From contig NZ_JAGIPG010000002.1 of the NCBI RefSeq assembly GCF_017877055.1, positions 1,240,001 to 1,304,000 on the forward strand: a DNA stretch of 64,000 nt, read 5' to 3'. The number at the start of each line of letters is the position of its first letter. Position 1 is the stretch's first letter. Under the pieces are notes generated by a model, which did no database searches, was not told where the DNA came from, and saw only the letters and a list, made by a program, of their open reading frames with translations. The position numbers and the translations under genes were made by a program. Source of the DNA: Neorhizobium galegae (GTDB lineage Bacteria; Pseudomonadota; Alphaproteobacteria; Rhizobiales; Rhizobiaceae). Positions 35,111 to 43,543 of this stretch are shown in pieces.

Positions 35111-36478
35111 ATGACCGATATGCCGCCGCTTTCCAATCTCGCCGCCATCGACGCCGCCCATCACCTGCACCCGTTTTCGGACATGAAGCAGTTGAACGCC
35201 AAGGGCGCGCGGATCATCCAGCGCGCGGAAGGCGTCCATATCTTCGACTCGACGGGCAAGAAATATCTCGATGCCTTTGCCGGCCTCTGGTGCGTCAATG
35301 TCGGTTACGGCCGCAAGTCGATCGCCGACGCCGCTTATGCCCAAATGCAGGACCTGCCCTATTACAACACCTTCTTCGGCACCACGACGGCGCCGGCGGC
35401 GTTGCTCGCCCAGAAGATCGCCTCCCATACGGGCGAAAAACTGAAACGTGTCTTCTTCACCAATTCCGGCTCGGAAGCGACCGACACCTGGTTCCGCATG
35501 GCGCGGGTCTATTGGAAGGTGCTAGGCAAGCCGGAAAAGACCTTGGTCATCGCCCGCAAGAACGCCTATCACGGCTCGACGGTCGCCGGCGCCTCGCTCG
35601 GCGGCATGAAGCTGATGCACGAACAGGGCAACCTGCCGATCGAAGGCATCCACCACATCAACCAACCTTACTGGTACGCCGAGGGTGGCGACCTTTCGCC
35701 CGCCGAATTCGGCCTGAAGGTCGCCCGCGAGCTGGAGGCGAAGCTCGATGAGCTCGGCGAGGAGTGCGTCGCCGCCTTCGTCGCCGAGCCGATCCAGGGG
35801 GCGGGCGGGGTGATCATTCCGCCGGAGACCTACTGGCCGGAAATCGCCCGCATCTGCAAGGCGCGCAACATCCTGCTCGTCGCCGACGAGGTGATCTGCG
35901 GTTTCGGCCGCCTCGGTACATGGTTCGGCCACCAATATTACGGCTTCGAGCCCGATCTGGCGCCGATCGCCAAGGGCCTGTCTTCCGGTTACCTGCCGAT
36001 CGGCGGCGTGCTGGTCAGCGACCGCGTCGCCGACGTGATGGTCGAGGAGCTGGGTGATTTCTACCACGGCTTCACCTATTCTGGTCACCCGGTCTCAGCC
36101 GCTGCCGCGCTGGAAAACATCCGCATCATCGAGGAGGAGGGCCTGGTCGAACGCGTCCGCGACGATATCGGGCCGTATTTCGCCGCCGCCTGGAAGAGCT
36201 TGGAAGATCACGTGGTTGTCGGCCAGGCCGAAAGCGTCGGCCTGATCGGCGGCTTGCAGCTCGCAGCGGATAAAGCCACCCGGCGACGTTACGCAAAGCC
36301 CGACGATATCGGCACGCTGGTGCGCAATCACTGTATCGAAAACGGCCTCATCCTGCGCGCCACCGGAGACCGCATGCTCGCCTCTCCGGCGCTGACGATC
36401 AGTCGGGCGGAGGTGGACGAGGTGATCGACAAACTGCGCAATGCGCTGGACCACCTGCGAGACGGCGTAAGGGAATGA
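35111..36478 (+). CDS. Class III aminotransferase, probable putrescine/omega-amino acid transaminase
   Basis: A 455-residue PLP enzyme of the omega-transaminase group close to SpuC-like putrescine:pyruvate aminotransferases. FAGLWCVNVGYGRKSIADAA and YNTFFGTTTAPAALLA lie at the active-site mouth. FTNSGSEATDT binds the phosphate, LLVADEVICGFGRLGTWFG carries the PLP-pyridine aspartate, and APIAKGLSSGYLP has the Schiff-base lysine. It would move the amino group of putrescine or a related amine to pyruvate. The divergent ligase gene suggests two alternative entry steps of polyamine breakdown, but the exact substrate is inferred. Confidence 0.9.
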   Translation: MTDMPPLSNLAAIDAAHHLHPFSDMKQLNAKGARIIQRAEGVHIFDSTGKKYLDAFAGLWCVNVGYGRKSIADAAYAQMQDLPYYNTFFGTTTAPAALLAQKIASHTGEKLKRVFFTNSGSEATDTWFRMARVYWKVLGKPEKTLVIARKNAYHGSTVAGASLGGMKLMHEQGNLPIEGIHHINQPYWYAEGGDLSPAEFGLKVARELEAKLDELGEECVAAFVAEPIQGAGGVIIPPETYWPEIARICKARNILLVADEVICGFGRLGTWFGHQYYGFEPDLAPIAKGLSSGYLPIGGVLVSDRVADVMVEELGDFYHGFTYSGHPVSAAAALENIRIIEEEGLVERVRDDIGPYFAAAWKSLEDHVVVGQAESVGLIGGLQLAADKATRRRYAKPDDIGTLVRNHCIENGLILRATGDRMLASPALTISRAEVDEVIDKLRNALDHLRDGVRE

Positions 36479-36497
36479 ACCGCCACCACGAGTCAAT

Positions 36498-36516
36498 CTC
36501 TCCCCTTGGGGGAGAG
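36498..36516. repeat. Short CTCTCCCC/GGGGAGAG palindrome
   Basis: Eight-base arms CTCTCCCC and GGGGAGAG are separated by three bases, in the 53-base gap between the convergent aminotransferase and GT39-like genes. The wording matches the mosaic repeats at 13891 and 29194. It could act as a bidirectional terminator. Confidence 0.5.
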
Positions 36517-36531
36517 GGAGTTCGCGGGTCT

Positions 36532-38040
36532 CTATCTGCCCAATTCCACCCAGGCATACCCGAACGTGACGCTGTCCCGCCCGCCCGAGAAAAGATAGGG
36601 CACAGCCTTGGTCGCGGGCACAAGCCCTTCCACAGCAATCCCGTTCGCCTGCAGATAGGGCTTGAGAGCATCGAGCCCTTCATCGCCCCCCTGCCAGATG
36701 ATCAGCCCCGGCTGGTGTCTCTCCGCCTCGCCGAGCGGCGGCGTCTGCCCGAAACTCTGCAGCAGCACGCGGGCCTGCGGCAGCTCCAGCCGAGCGCTCC
36801 CGGCAAGATAGGGATCATCGGTGATCACATAAGCCAGCCTGGCGCGGGAATGCTCCGCCACCACCTGTCTAATGAACGGGCCTGACGGCAGGTTTTCCTT
36901 GGTATAATTGCCGAACATCGGGCCGACGACATTGCCGAGTGCGATATAGACGACGAAACCGAGCGCCAGCACCGCCACCGGAACCAGCAGCCGGGGAATG
37001 CTGCGGCTCGTATCCGCATTGGCGGCTTCCAGCTTCAGGCAGAGATAGAGCGGCAGCAGAACCAGGAAGGGCGACAGCCATTTTTCACTGATGCTGGTGG
37101 CGCCGAAGCCGAGCCCGATCAGCCCGACGGCGATCAGGCAGATAACGAGCGCCCGGCCGATCACCCGCGTCCACTGGTTCGTCGCCTGCCAGGCATCGAT
37201 GAGCGTGCGCCGGAAGGCGATCAAGAAAAAGGCGAGCACAGGCGCCCCGCCGGCCAGGATCGCGACGAAAAGCGTGCCGATGCCGGACAGCCGATCGAGG
37301 ATGGGGTTGCCCGATGCATCCTCGCGCATCGCCTTGATCGTCCCGGCCGTCGCTTCGCCGAGATTGCTGAGCACCCATAACCCGTGTGGCAGGCAGATCA
37401 CCGCGACGACGGCAAGCGCCGGGATCAGCCGCCAGTCGAGAATGCGTTTGCGCAGTTCCGGTTCCGGCAGGATGGCGAGGATCGCCGCGATTGGAACGAC
37501 GACGAAATTATACTTGGCGATCAGCCCGAACCCGACCGCGATGCCGGTCAGCAGGTAAGTAGAGAAGCTTGGCCGCGTCAGCGTCTTGAGGAAACCGTAG
37601 AAGAACAGTGCGACGGCAAACAGCGTGGCGATCGCATGCGTCAGGTCTCGTTGCGCCATGACGCTGACCGCCGGCATGGCGATCACCCCGATCATGGCGA
37701 TGGCAACGAGCCGCTTGTCCTTCAGCAAGACCCGCGCCGCGCGCCCATAGACCGCGCAGGTGAGGAAGAGCAGCAGATTCTTGACCAGCGAAATCGCGAA
37801 AACCGACGGGCCGATCAGCTGCACGGCCCCGTATTGCAGCCAGTTGTAGAACGGCGGCTGACGGCCGTAGCCCATCAGCAGGAACTGCGACTGGTAAAGC
37901 TGTTCCGCCTCGTCGCTTTCGAGCGCCTCCGAGCGCAGCACCCGGAGGATGACCGCGAGCACATAATATGCAGCGATCAGCCAGAGGATGAGGTCGGGAC
38001 GGCGGGCGAACGCGTCACTGATGCGCCGCATCGCCCTCAT
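36532..38040 (-). CDS. GT39/ArnT-like membrane glycosyltransferase
   Basis: A 502-residue membrane protein with about 11-12 hydrophobic helices and a C-terminal periplasmic domain of about 130 residues. The first periplasmic loop has the acidic pair ESDEAEQLYQSQ, followed by GYGRQPPFYNWLQYGAVQLIG, as in ArnT and rhizobial Rgt transferases. Such enzymes move a sugar from a polyprenyl-phosphate donor to lipid A, core oligosaccharide or protein. Its start overlaps the end of the upstream GT2 gene, so the two are co-translated; the GT2 would make the donor. The sugar is unknown. Confidence 0.88.
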   Translation of the reverse strand: MRAMRRISDAFARRPDLILWLIAAYYVLAVILRVLRSEALESDEAEQLYQSQFLLMGYGRQPPFYNWLQYGAVQLIGPSVFAISLVKNLLLFLTCAVYGRAARVLLKDKRLVAIAMIGVIAMPAVSVMAQRDLTHAIATLFAVALFFYGFLKTLTRPSFSTYLLTGIAVGFGLIAKYNFVVVPIAAILAILPEPELRKRILDWRLIPALAVVAVICLPHGLWVLSNLGEATAGTIKAMREDASGNPILDRLSGIGTLFVAILAGGAPVLAFFLIAFRRTLIDAWQATNQWTRVIGRALVICLIAVGLIGLGFGATSISEKWLSPFLVLLPLYLCLKLEAANADTSRSIPRLLVPVAVLALGFVVYIALGNVVGPMFGNYTKENLPSGPFIRQVVAEHSRARLAYVITDDPYLAGSARLELPQARVLLQSFGQTPPLGEAERHQPGLIIWQGGDEGLDALKPYLQANGIAVEGLVPATKAVPYLFSGGRDSVTFGYAWVELGR

Positions 38041-39034
38041 AGACTTCCCTGACGATGTAGCTGAGGGCGGTATCTTCCCGGTAATAGGTGCGGGCGATCA
38101 TTTCGGCGATGATGCCGGTGGTGATCATCTGCACCGCCGACAGGAACAGCATGACGCCGATGAGGAACATCGGCCTTGTGCCAATGTCGTTGCCCATCAC
38201 GAACTTGTCGATGAACAGGTAGAAGAGGATGATCGCCGACAGTGCCCCGAGCCCCAGGCCGAGCGAGCCGAAGAAATGCCCCGGCCGCGCCTTGAAGCGC
38301 ATGAAGAACATCACCGACAGGAGGTCGAGGATGACCCGGAAGGTGCGGGAAATGCCGTATTTCGAAACCCCGTGCTGGCGCGCATGGTGGGTCACCGGCA
38401 TTTCGCCGATCCGCGAGCTCGGCACCACGCCGGCCACCCAGGCCGGAATGAAGCGGTGCATCTCGCCCATCAGCTTGACCTGCCTGATGACGGAACCGCG
38501 ATAGATCTTGAGGGAACAGCCGTAGTCGTGCAGGCGCACGCCTGTGATACGGCCGATCAGCCGGTTGGCGATGAAGGACGGCACCTTGCGCATCAAGAGA
38601 CCGTCCTGGCGGTTCTTGCGCCAGCCGACCAGGAGGTCGAGTTCGCGCCGCTCCAGCTCGGCCACCATGCCGGGAATGTCCTTCGGATCGTTCTGCAGGT
38701 CGCCGTCGAGCGTCGCGATCAGCCGGCCGACAGCCTGGTTGATGCCGGCCTGCATGGCCGCCGTCTGGCCGAAATTGCGCTGCAGCGCGACGATCTTGAG
38801 GTCGAGGCCTGGCTGGTTGAGCGCCTCGCGGGCATTGGCGATCGTCGCATCCGTGCTGCCGTCATCGACGAGGATGAGTTCCCAGCTCGCGGCATAACCG
38901 GCCATCGCTGCGCAAATCCGCTCGATCAGTGGGCGCACGCTTTCTTCTTCGTTGAAGAGGGGCACGACGAGGGACAGTTCGATCGGCTCGGCCGTCTCGA
39001 TGAGGCCCGTCACCGACTCTGCTGTTGTACGCAC
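38015..39034 (-). CDS. GT2 polyprenyl-phosphate sugar synthase, ArnC/DPM1-like
   Basis: 339 residues. A GT-A catalytic domain covers about 20-240: LSLVVPLFNEEESV, ILVDDGSTDAT (DxD-type nucleotide site), ATLDGDLQNDPKDIP, and HHARQHGVSKYGISRTFRV near its end. Two C-terminal membrane helices, LSAIILFYLFIDKFV and PMFLIGVMLFLSAVQMITT, place it in the ArnC/GtrB topology. It loads a sugar onto undecaprenyl or dodecaprenyl phosphate. It is first of a two-gene operon with the GT39-like transferase. RgtE of Rhizobium has this architecture; identity with it is possible but unproven. Confidence 0.9.
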   Translation of the reverse strand: MRTTAESVTGLIETAEPIELSLVVPLFNEEESVRPLIERICAAMAGYAASWELILVDDGSTDATIANAREALNQPGLDLKIVALQRNFGQTAAMQAGINQAVGRLIATLDGDLQNDPKDIPGMVAELERRELDLLVGWRKNRQDGLLMRKVPSFIANRLIGRITGVRLHDYGCSLKIYRGSVIRQVKLMGEMHRFIPAWVAGVVPSSRIGEMPVTHHARQHGVSKYGISRTFRVILDLLSVMFFMRFKARPGHFFGSLGLGLGALSAIILFYLFIDKFVMGNDIGTRPMFLIGVMLFLSAVQMITTGIIAEMIARTYYREDTALSYIVREVYEGDAAHQ

Positions 39035-39077
39035 CTTGCGTTTCTCCTAAACCACGGGCTTGAAACGGCGCGCCCTG

Positions 39078-40079
39078 ATGGCGGCAAAACCCGAAATATC
39101 ACATGGGGCACCCTACTATATGAAGAATTCTCCGGTTGCCAGCCGGGCGTGGATAATTCGCCACGCGATGACGCTCGGAACGGTGGCGATCATCCTCGTC
39201 TATGCCGCCTTCATTCAATGGGTCTGGGGCTGGCAGAGCGTCGTGTCACTGTGGAGCGGGGCCGGCTGGGGTTCGGCGGCGGCTGCGCTGGCACTGCTGC
39301 TCGGCACCTATGTCCTGCGCACCTGGCGCATCTACGACTATTTTCCAGCCGAGACCGGCGGCCATTTTGGCACGTTGCTGAGACTCGTGCAGGTCCATAA
39401 CCTCTTGAACATCATGCTGCCCTTCCGCACGGGGGAGGCGAGCTTTCCGTTGCTGATGAAGCGCGAATTCGGCTTGGGCGTTGCGCGCAGTACCGCGGCG
39501 CTGCTCGTCATGCGGCTCTTCGACCTGCATGCGCTGCTCGCCGCTGCCGGAACGGGCCTGGCGCTTCAGACAGGAAAAGCCTGGGCCTGGGCACTTTGGC
39601 TCGCCTTCCTCATCCTGCCCGCGATTGCCTTCGCGCTGCGAGGCCCGGCCTTTCGCCTGGCGGCCAAGGTCCTGCCGCACAAGGCGAAAAAGCTCCTCGG
39701 CGAGGTGGAGGCCGGCCTGCCGCTCGATGCGAAAGCCTTCGTCCGCGCCTGGGGCGCGACGCTGATCAACTGGTTCACCAAGATCGCCGTACTTGCCTGG
39801 GTGCTGGGGCTGCTCGGCGGCCTCTCGATCGCCGCAAGCTTCGGCGGCGCCCTCGGCGGCGAGCTCTCTTCGGTTCTTCCCGTCCACGCTCCCGCCGGTG
39901 TCGGCACCTATCCCGCCGGCATCACCGCCGGCGCCGTCGCCTTCGGCGCCGGCACCGCCGGCCTGCCCCTGGAGGAACTCGGCCGGGCCGCCGTCAACAC
40001 GCATCTCCTGGTGATCGTTTCGTCGCTGGTGGGGACGGCGTTGTCGTTGCTGGCGGCGAGGCCGAAAAGAGCTGATTGA
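39078..40079 (+). CDS. LPG-synthase-type membrane protein (flippase/AglD2-like)
   Basis: About 333 residues, with seven to eight hydrophobic segments and no soluble synthase domain. Family marks are LPFRTGEASFPLLMKR (R-GE-P motif) and SVLPVHAPAGVGTYPAG. Proteins of this class translocate or modify lipid-linked compounds. It is divergent from the GT2-GT39 operon, only about 45 bases apart, suggesting one pathway. The start is unsettled: TTG 39060, ATG 39078 or ATG 39120; none has a strong ribosome-binding site. A second, shorter-linked relative lies at 59573-60538. Confidence 0.8.
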   Translation: MAAKPEISHGAPYYMKNSPVASRAWIIRHAMTLGTVAIILVYAAFIQWVWGWQSVVSLWSGAGWGSAAAALALLLGTYVLRTWRIYDYFPAETGGHFGTLLRLVQVHNLLNIMLPFRTGEASFPLLMKREFGLGVARSTAALLVMRLFDLHALLAAAGTGLALQTGKAWAWALWLAFLILPAIAFALRGPAFRLAAKVLPHKAKKLLGEVEAGLPLDAKAFVRAWGATLINWFTKIAVLAWVLGLLGGLSIAASFGGALGGELSSVLPVHAPAGVGTYPAGITAGAVAFGAGTAGLPLEELGRAAVNTHLLVIVSSLVGTALSLLAARPKRAD

Positions 40080-40469
40080 TCAGGCGATCTGCAGTCCGAG
40101 ATACTCTGCCATCGGCAGGTAATCCTTATCCTTATGCAACAGGCTGTGGCCATGTGCGATGCAGTAGGTGCCGATGATCATGTCTACCGTCTTCCGCACG
40201 GTAACGCCTCGGTCCCGAAGAGTGCGGTAGTTGGCTGCTGCCGTTATCGCGAGTGAGGGAGACAGCATTTGTGCGACGGGAAAGTCGCGGAAGTTTTGTT
40301 CGATCCAGCGGGCCTGACGGTAATCGCGAGCACCCTGAAGCACCTCGAGCATGATGATATCGCCGATAAGAACGACGCCCTGAGCTATGAAAGAGCGCAA
40401 TCTGTCCGTGACTTCGACATCATCTTTTCGAAATAGCGAAACCCAGACGGAACTGTCCGCGACGATCAT
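40080..40469 (-). CDS. vapC: VapC-type PIN-domain toxin
   Basis: 129 residues, a single PIN ribonuclease domain: MIVADSSVWV with Asp5, a central acidic residue in IMLEVLQGARDYRQAR, VRKTVDMIIGTYC with the third acidic position, and a final HKDKDYLPMA. It would cleave RNA, often initiator tRNA, when freed from its antitoxin. It follows vapB by ten bases in an operon. It starts immediately after the stop of the convergent membrane-protein gene. All motifs are intact, unlike the relic at 25947-26233. Confidence 0.92.
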   Translation of the reverse strand: MIVADSSVWVSLFRKDDVEVTDRLRSFIAQGVVLIGDIIMLEVLQGARDYRQARWIEQNFRDFPVAQMLSPSLAITAAANYRTLRDRGVTVRKTVDMIIGTYCIAHGHSLLHKDKDYLPMAEYLGLQIA

Positions 40470-40479
40470 TCGCTATCCT

Positions 40480-40695
40480 TCAAGCCCCAGTCGCCAAATC
40501 TCCCGAGTCATTTCGCATCGCATCGAGATCGCCGTCCCAACCGATGCCTTCGAGATTGTGGAAGGCGCGCATCTGCCTGCGGATACGAACCAGATCCTTC
40601 AATGCCTGTTCGACCGTCGCTTTTTTCGTCGGCAGGCCGGTCAGCTCCATCGCTTCCGCGATTAGCTCGTCGTCAAGTTCGATATTGGTGCGCAT
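40480..40695 (-). CDS. vapB: VapB-type antitoxin
   Basis: 71 residues: MRTNIELDDELIAEAMELTG, TKKATVEQALKDLVRIRRQM, and a tail LEGIGWDGDLDAMRND. The N-terminal ribbon-helix-helix binds its own promoter and the acidic/aromatic tail plugs the toxin. GAGGTGGCA lies directly before the ATG at 40695; a start 33 bases upstream is less likely. It is first in the vapBC operon, and the first 20 residues resemble the relic antitoxin at 26047-26233. Confidence 0.9.
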   Translation of the reverse strand: MRTNIELDDELIAEAMELTGLPTKKATVEQALKDLVRIRRQMRAFHNLEGIGWDGDLDAMRNDSGDLATGA

Positions 40696-40754
40696 TGCCA
40701 CCTCGTGTGTATGAATGCCAAAAATCATACACCAAGGCTGGGTCTCCTACAATG

Positions 40755-42257
40755 TCACTGAAACGCAGTCTCGTAAAAGCTGCGCAGCTTCCTCGAATGC
40801 AGCGTCTCTGTTGGCATGGCCGCGAGTTTCTGCACGGCGCGGATGCCGATCTGCAGGTGCTGGCTGACCTGGGTGCGGTAGAAGGCGGTCGCCATGCCGG
40901 GCAGTTTCAGTTCGCCGTGCAGCGGCCGGTCCGAGACGCAGAGCAGAGTCCCGTAGGGCACGCGGAAGCGAAAACCGTTGGCGGCGATGGTTGCCGACTC
41001 CATGTCCAGCGCGATGGCGCGCGACTGGGAGAGGCGTTTCACCGGTCCGCGCTGGTCGCGCAGTTCCCAGTTGCGGTTGTCGATCGTCGCGACCGTGCCG
41101 GTGCGCATGATCCGCTTCAGCTCGAAACCCTGGTAGCCGGTGACTTCCTCGACGGCGCTTTCGAGCGCCTGCTGCACTTCGGCAAGCGCCGGGATGGGGA
41201 TCCACACCGGCAGGTCGTCGTCGAGCACGTGGTCTTCGCGCACATAGGCATGCGCCAGCACGTAGTCGCCGAGCCGCTGGCTGTTGCGCAGGCCGGCGCA
41301 ATGGCCGACCATCAGCCAGGCATGCGGGCGCAGCACGGCGATGTGGTCGGTGATCGTCTTGGCGTTCGAAGGCCCGACGCCGATATTGACGAGCGTGATG
41401 CCTGCATGGCCCTTCTTCTTCAGGTGGTAGGCAGGCATCTGCGGCATGCGCACCACCGCATCGGTTTCCGGTTTGTCGCTGCCCGCAAGCGTGACGATAT
41501 TGCCGGGCTCCACGAAGGCCGTATAGCCGTCGCCGCCGCGCGCCATCATCTCGCGCGCCCAGGCCGCGAATTCGTCGATATAGAACTGGTAGTTCGTGAA
41601 CAGCACGAAGTTCTGGAAATGATCGGCGCTGGTCGCCGTATAGTGGCTGAGGCGGGCGAGCGAATAGTCGATGCGCTGGGCCGTGAACGGCGCAAGCGGC
41701 GCCGGCTCGCCGGGCACCTGGTCGTATTCGCCGTTGGCGATCAGGTCGTCGGTATTATTGAGATCCGGCGTGTCGAACAGGTCGCGCAACGAGATGTCGG
41801 CGAGCGAACTGGTCGCGGAGGCTTCCACATGCGCGCCTTCGCCGAAGGCGAAATGAAGCGGGATCGGCGTCGTGGATTCCGAAATCGTCACCGGAACGCT
41901 GTGGTTGCGCATCAACAGGCCGAGCTGCTCCTTCAGGTAATGCCGGAACAGTTTTGGCCGGGTGATGGTCGTCGTATAGACGCCGGGCGATGAGACATGA
42001 CCGTAGGAGAGGCGCGAGTCGGCATGGCCGAAAGAGGTTGTCTCGATGCTGACCTGTGGGTAGCAGGCGCGGTAGCGGCCGGTCACGGCAGCGCCATCGG
42101 CAAGCGCCGCGAACGCATCGATCAGGAATTTCGTGTTGCGTTCGTAGAGTTCGGTCAGAGCAGCGACCGCTTCGACCGGATTGTCGAAGACGCGCGGCTC
42201 GAAGGGGCTCGGGCTGATGAAGGAAAGCGGGGCCAGGGAAAAGATTCGTGTGTTCAT
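40755..42257 (-). CDS. amn: AMP nucleosidase
   Basis: A 500-residue enzyme splitting AMP into adenine and ribose 5-phosphate, which adjusts purine pools. The N-terminal half is the AMN-specific domain (TELYERNTKFLIDAF, SYGHVSSPGVYTTTITRP). The C-terminal half is a purine nucleoside phosphorylase-like domain with TLVNIGVGPSNAKTITDHIA, VGHCAGLRNSQ and the ribose-site DMESATIAANG. Length and order match E. coli Amn. It is single, with the intact vapBC locus downstream on the same strand. Confidence 0.96.
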   Translation of the reverse strand: MNTRIFSLAPLSFISPSPFEPRVFDNPVEAVAALTELYERNTKFLIDAFAALADGAAVTGRYRACYPQVSIETTSFGHADSRLSYGHVSSPGVYTTTITRPKLFRHYLKEQLGLLMRNHSVPVTISESTTPIPLHFAFGEGAHVEASATSSLADISLRDLFDTPDLNNTDDLIANGEYDQVPGEPAPLAPFTAQRIDYSLARLSHYTATSADHFQNFVLFTNYQFYIDEFAAWAREMMARGGDGYTAFVEPGNIVTLAGSDKPETDAVVRMPQMPAYHLKKKGHAGITLVNIGVGPSNAKTITDHIAVLRPHAWLMVGHCAGLRNSQRLGDYVLAHAYVREDHVLDDDLPVWIPIPALAEVQQALESAVEEVTGYQGFELKRIMRTGTVATIDNRNWELRDQRGPVKRLSQSRAIALDMESATIAANGFRFRVPYGTLLCVSDRPLHGELKLPGMATAFYRTQVSQHLQIGIRAVQKLAAMPTETLHSRKLRSFYETAFQ

Positions 42258-42331
42258 GCGCTATTATAGTGGGAACTCAATAACAATCAAACGACGCCAA
42301 GGGGTTCCCACCGGTTGATCACATGAGTTTT

Positions 42332-42502
42332 TCAAAGCGCTGCGACGCAGTTCGGCGTGGCGGGGTGATAACATGGCACCGCCGTACCGAGATGCACGCG
42401 CAGATCCTTGCGCGCCGGCGCGGCCACGAGCGCGCCGAAGACGAATGCAAAAATGGTCATGATCAGCGTTACGATTGTCAGGCGGCGTGCAAGGATGGTC
42501 AT
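42332..42502 (-). CDS. Small protein with signal-anchor, unknown
   Basis: 56 residues. MTILARRLTIVTLIMTIFAF VFGALVAAPA is a basic-hydrophobic signal or anchor, followed by about 26 residues with two cysteines (AVPCYHPATPNCVAAL). GGGGAG six bases before the ATG at 42502 gives a good start; a longer frame upstream to 42763 is unlikely. It lies between amn and the small exported-protein array on the same strand. Function unknown. Confidence 0.6.
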   Translation of the reverse strand: MTILARRLTIVTLIMTIFAFVFGALVAAPARKDLRVHLGTAVPCYHPATPNCVAAL

Positions 42503-42698
42503 GGTTTTCTCCCCAAAGCCAATGACGGCAGAATAAAGGCGCCGGGCTGAACGCGTCCTGAGGGAGGGTTTCATCCGGGGTTCAGAATGGTTAACGCCGA
42601 GAGGCCGGACGGGGCGCCGAATCGTCGATGACTGCGTCCGCGGCAAAGTCATCCACGCCCACCCGAGGCGTGGGGACCCTAGCGATGCCGTCATGAAA

Positions 42699-42723
42699 AA
42701 GCCGGCCACGAGGGGGCCGGCTT
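42699..42723 (-). terminator. Intrinsic terminator
   Basis: Arms AAGCCGGCC (42699-42707) and GGCCGGCTT (42715-42723), followed on the minus strand by TTTTTC. It ends transcripts coming from the exported-protein array (gene at 42803-43096). The rest of the 300-base gap 42503-42802 shows no gene. Confidence 0.8.
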
Positions 42724-42802
42724 CGAAATTGGGTTCTGTCGGTGGAGACGCCATCCCGCGCATTGGCGCGACCGCCCGGGATGCGGTATCTTGAAGCAGC
42801 TG

Positions 42803-43096
42803 CTAGTTATGAGGGCGCAGCGTGCCGTCGTAATAGTCGCCTTCGTCCTGCGCGCCATCAAGGTCGGCATTGCCGCTCGCGCCGCGGGTCATATAGCCGG
42901 TGCTGGGATATATGCTGCCGGTCGGCATCGTATCAACGGCCGGGCCGCGGTCATAACCGCGATCCTGTTGGATGGTCGGGGGAGACTGAGGCAGGCCGTT
43001 CGGATCCGGATAGACGGCGTTCTGTGCCATGGCGGCACCGGCAAAACCTGCCGAAACGGCAAGAGCGGCAATAGCGGAAGTCAGATAGGTCTTCAT
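42803..43096 (-). CDS. Diverged sixth member of the GDYYEG exported-protein family
   Basis: 97 residues. A signal peptide (MKTYLTSAIAALAVSAGFAG, cleaved after AMA) is followed by a longer Pro/Gln/Tyr-rich mature chain. It keeps the family's central TGSI (in DTMPTGSIYPS) and the C-terminal block EGDYYDGTLRPHN, but the N-terminal GDYYEG copy is replaced by QNAVYPDPN. AAAGGAC precedes the ATG at 43096. It is separated from the other five genes by a 447-base interval that holds a fossil spacer. Exported, probably periplasmic; function unknown. Confidence 0.8.
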   Translation of the reverse strand: MKTYLTSAIAALAVSAGFAGAAMAQNAVYPDPNGLPQSPPTIQQDRGYDRGPAVDTMPTGSIYPSTGYMTRGASGNADLDGAQDEGDYYDGTLRPHN

Positions 43097-43356
43097 TTTT
43101 CTGTCCTTTCCATTTGTTCGCATGCTGCGAAGCGATGTCTGCATCGCTCCGTCGAAATACAAATTCCTCGGAGCAAGGATCGTTCCAGCAAAAAAGAAAG
43201 GGAATGGCCGGGATTCCTGTTTCCCGATGGAAAACTGAGACGATCCTTAGAGAAAGCGGCGCCACCTGCGGTGGAAAATAGCGAATCTCACGCAGAAGAG
43301 CATCAACGTGATTGATTCGTGGAAAGGCTTCACTTAATCTTGAACTCGATGGCTGG

Positions 43357-43432
43357 TTTCAGAGTCCGGCCATTACGCACCGGAAGGACGATTGCGACCC
43401 GTCTTTCCAATCGGTGTCTTGAATGAACTGCG
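43357..43432 (-). repeat. Fossil copy of the array spacer
   Basis: TTTCAGAGT (43357-43365), ATTGCGACCC (43391-43400) and TCGGTGTCTTGAATGAACTG CGA (43411-43433) occur in the same order and near the same distances as in the four intact spacers of the array. The last block differs from the spacer at 44818-44903 by one base. No coding sequence remains on either side. At the point where a gene's 3' end should follow there is a hairpin. A deleted copy of the family is the simplest explanation. Confidence 0.6.
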
Positions 43433-43465
43433 AATGCCAGCCGCTTGCGCGGCTGGCATTTCATT
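43433..43465 (+). terminator. Strong hairpin with T-run on the plus strand
   Basis: A perfect 12-base stem: AATGCCAGCCGC (43433-43444), loop TTGC, GCGGCTGGCATT (43449-43460), then TCATTTTT on the plus strand. It looks like an intrinsic terminator pointing along plus, yet no plus-strand gene precedes it. It may end an unseen plus-strand RNA or be a stable element downstream of the minus-strand gene at 43544-43798. Confidence 0.6.
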
Positions 43466-43543
43466 TTTCCGTATGTTTGCTGACTGTTTGATCCCGCACC
43501 GGGCTGGGCTCTGTGCGGCTATCGATGGCGACGAACTTCAGAG

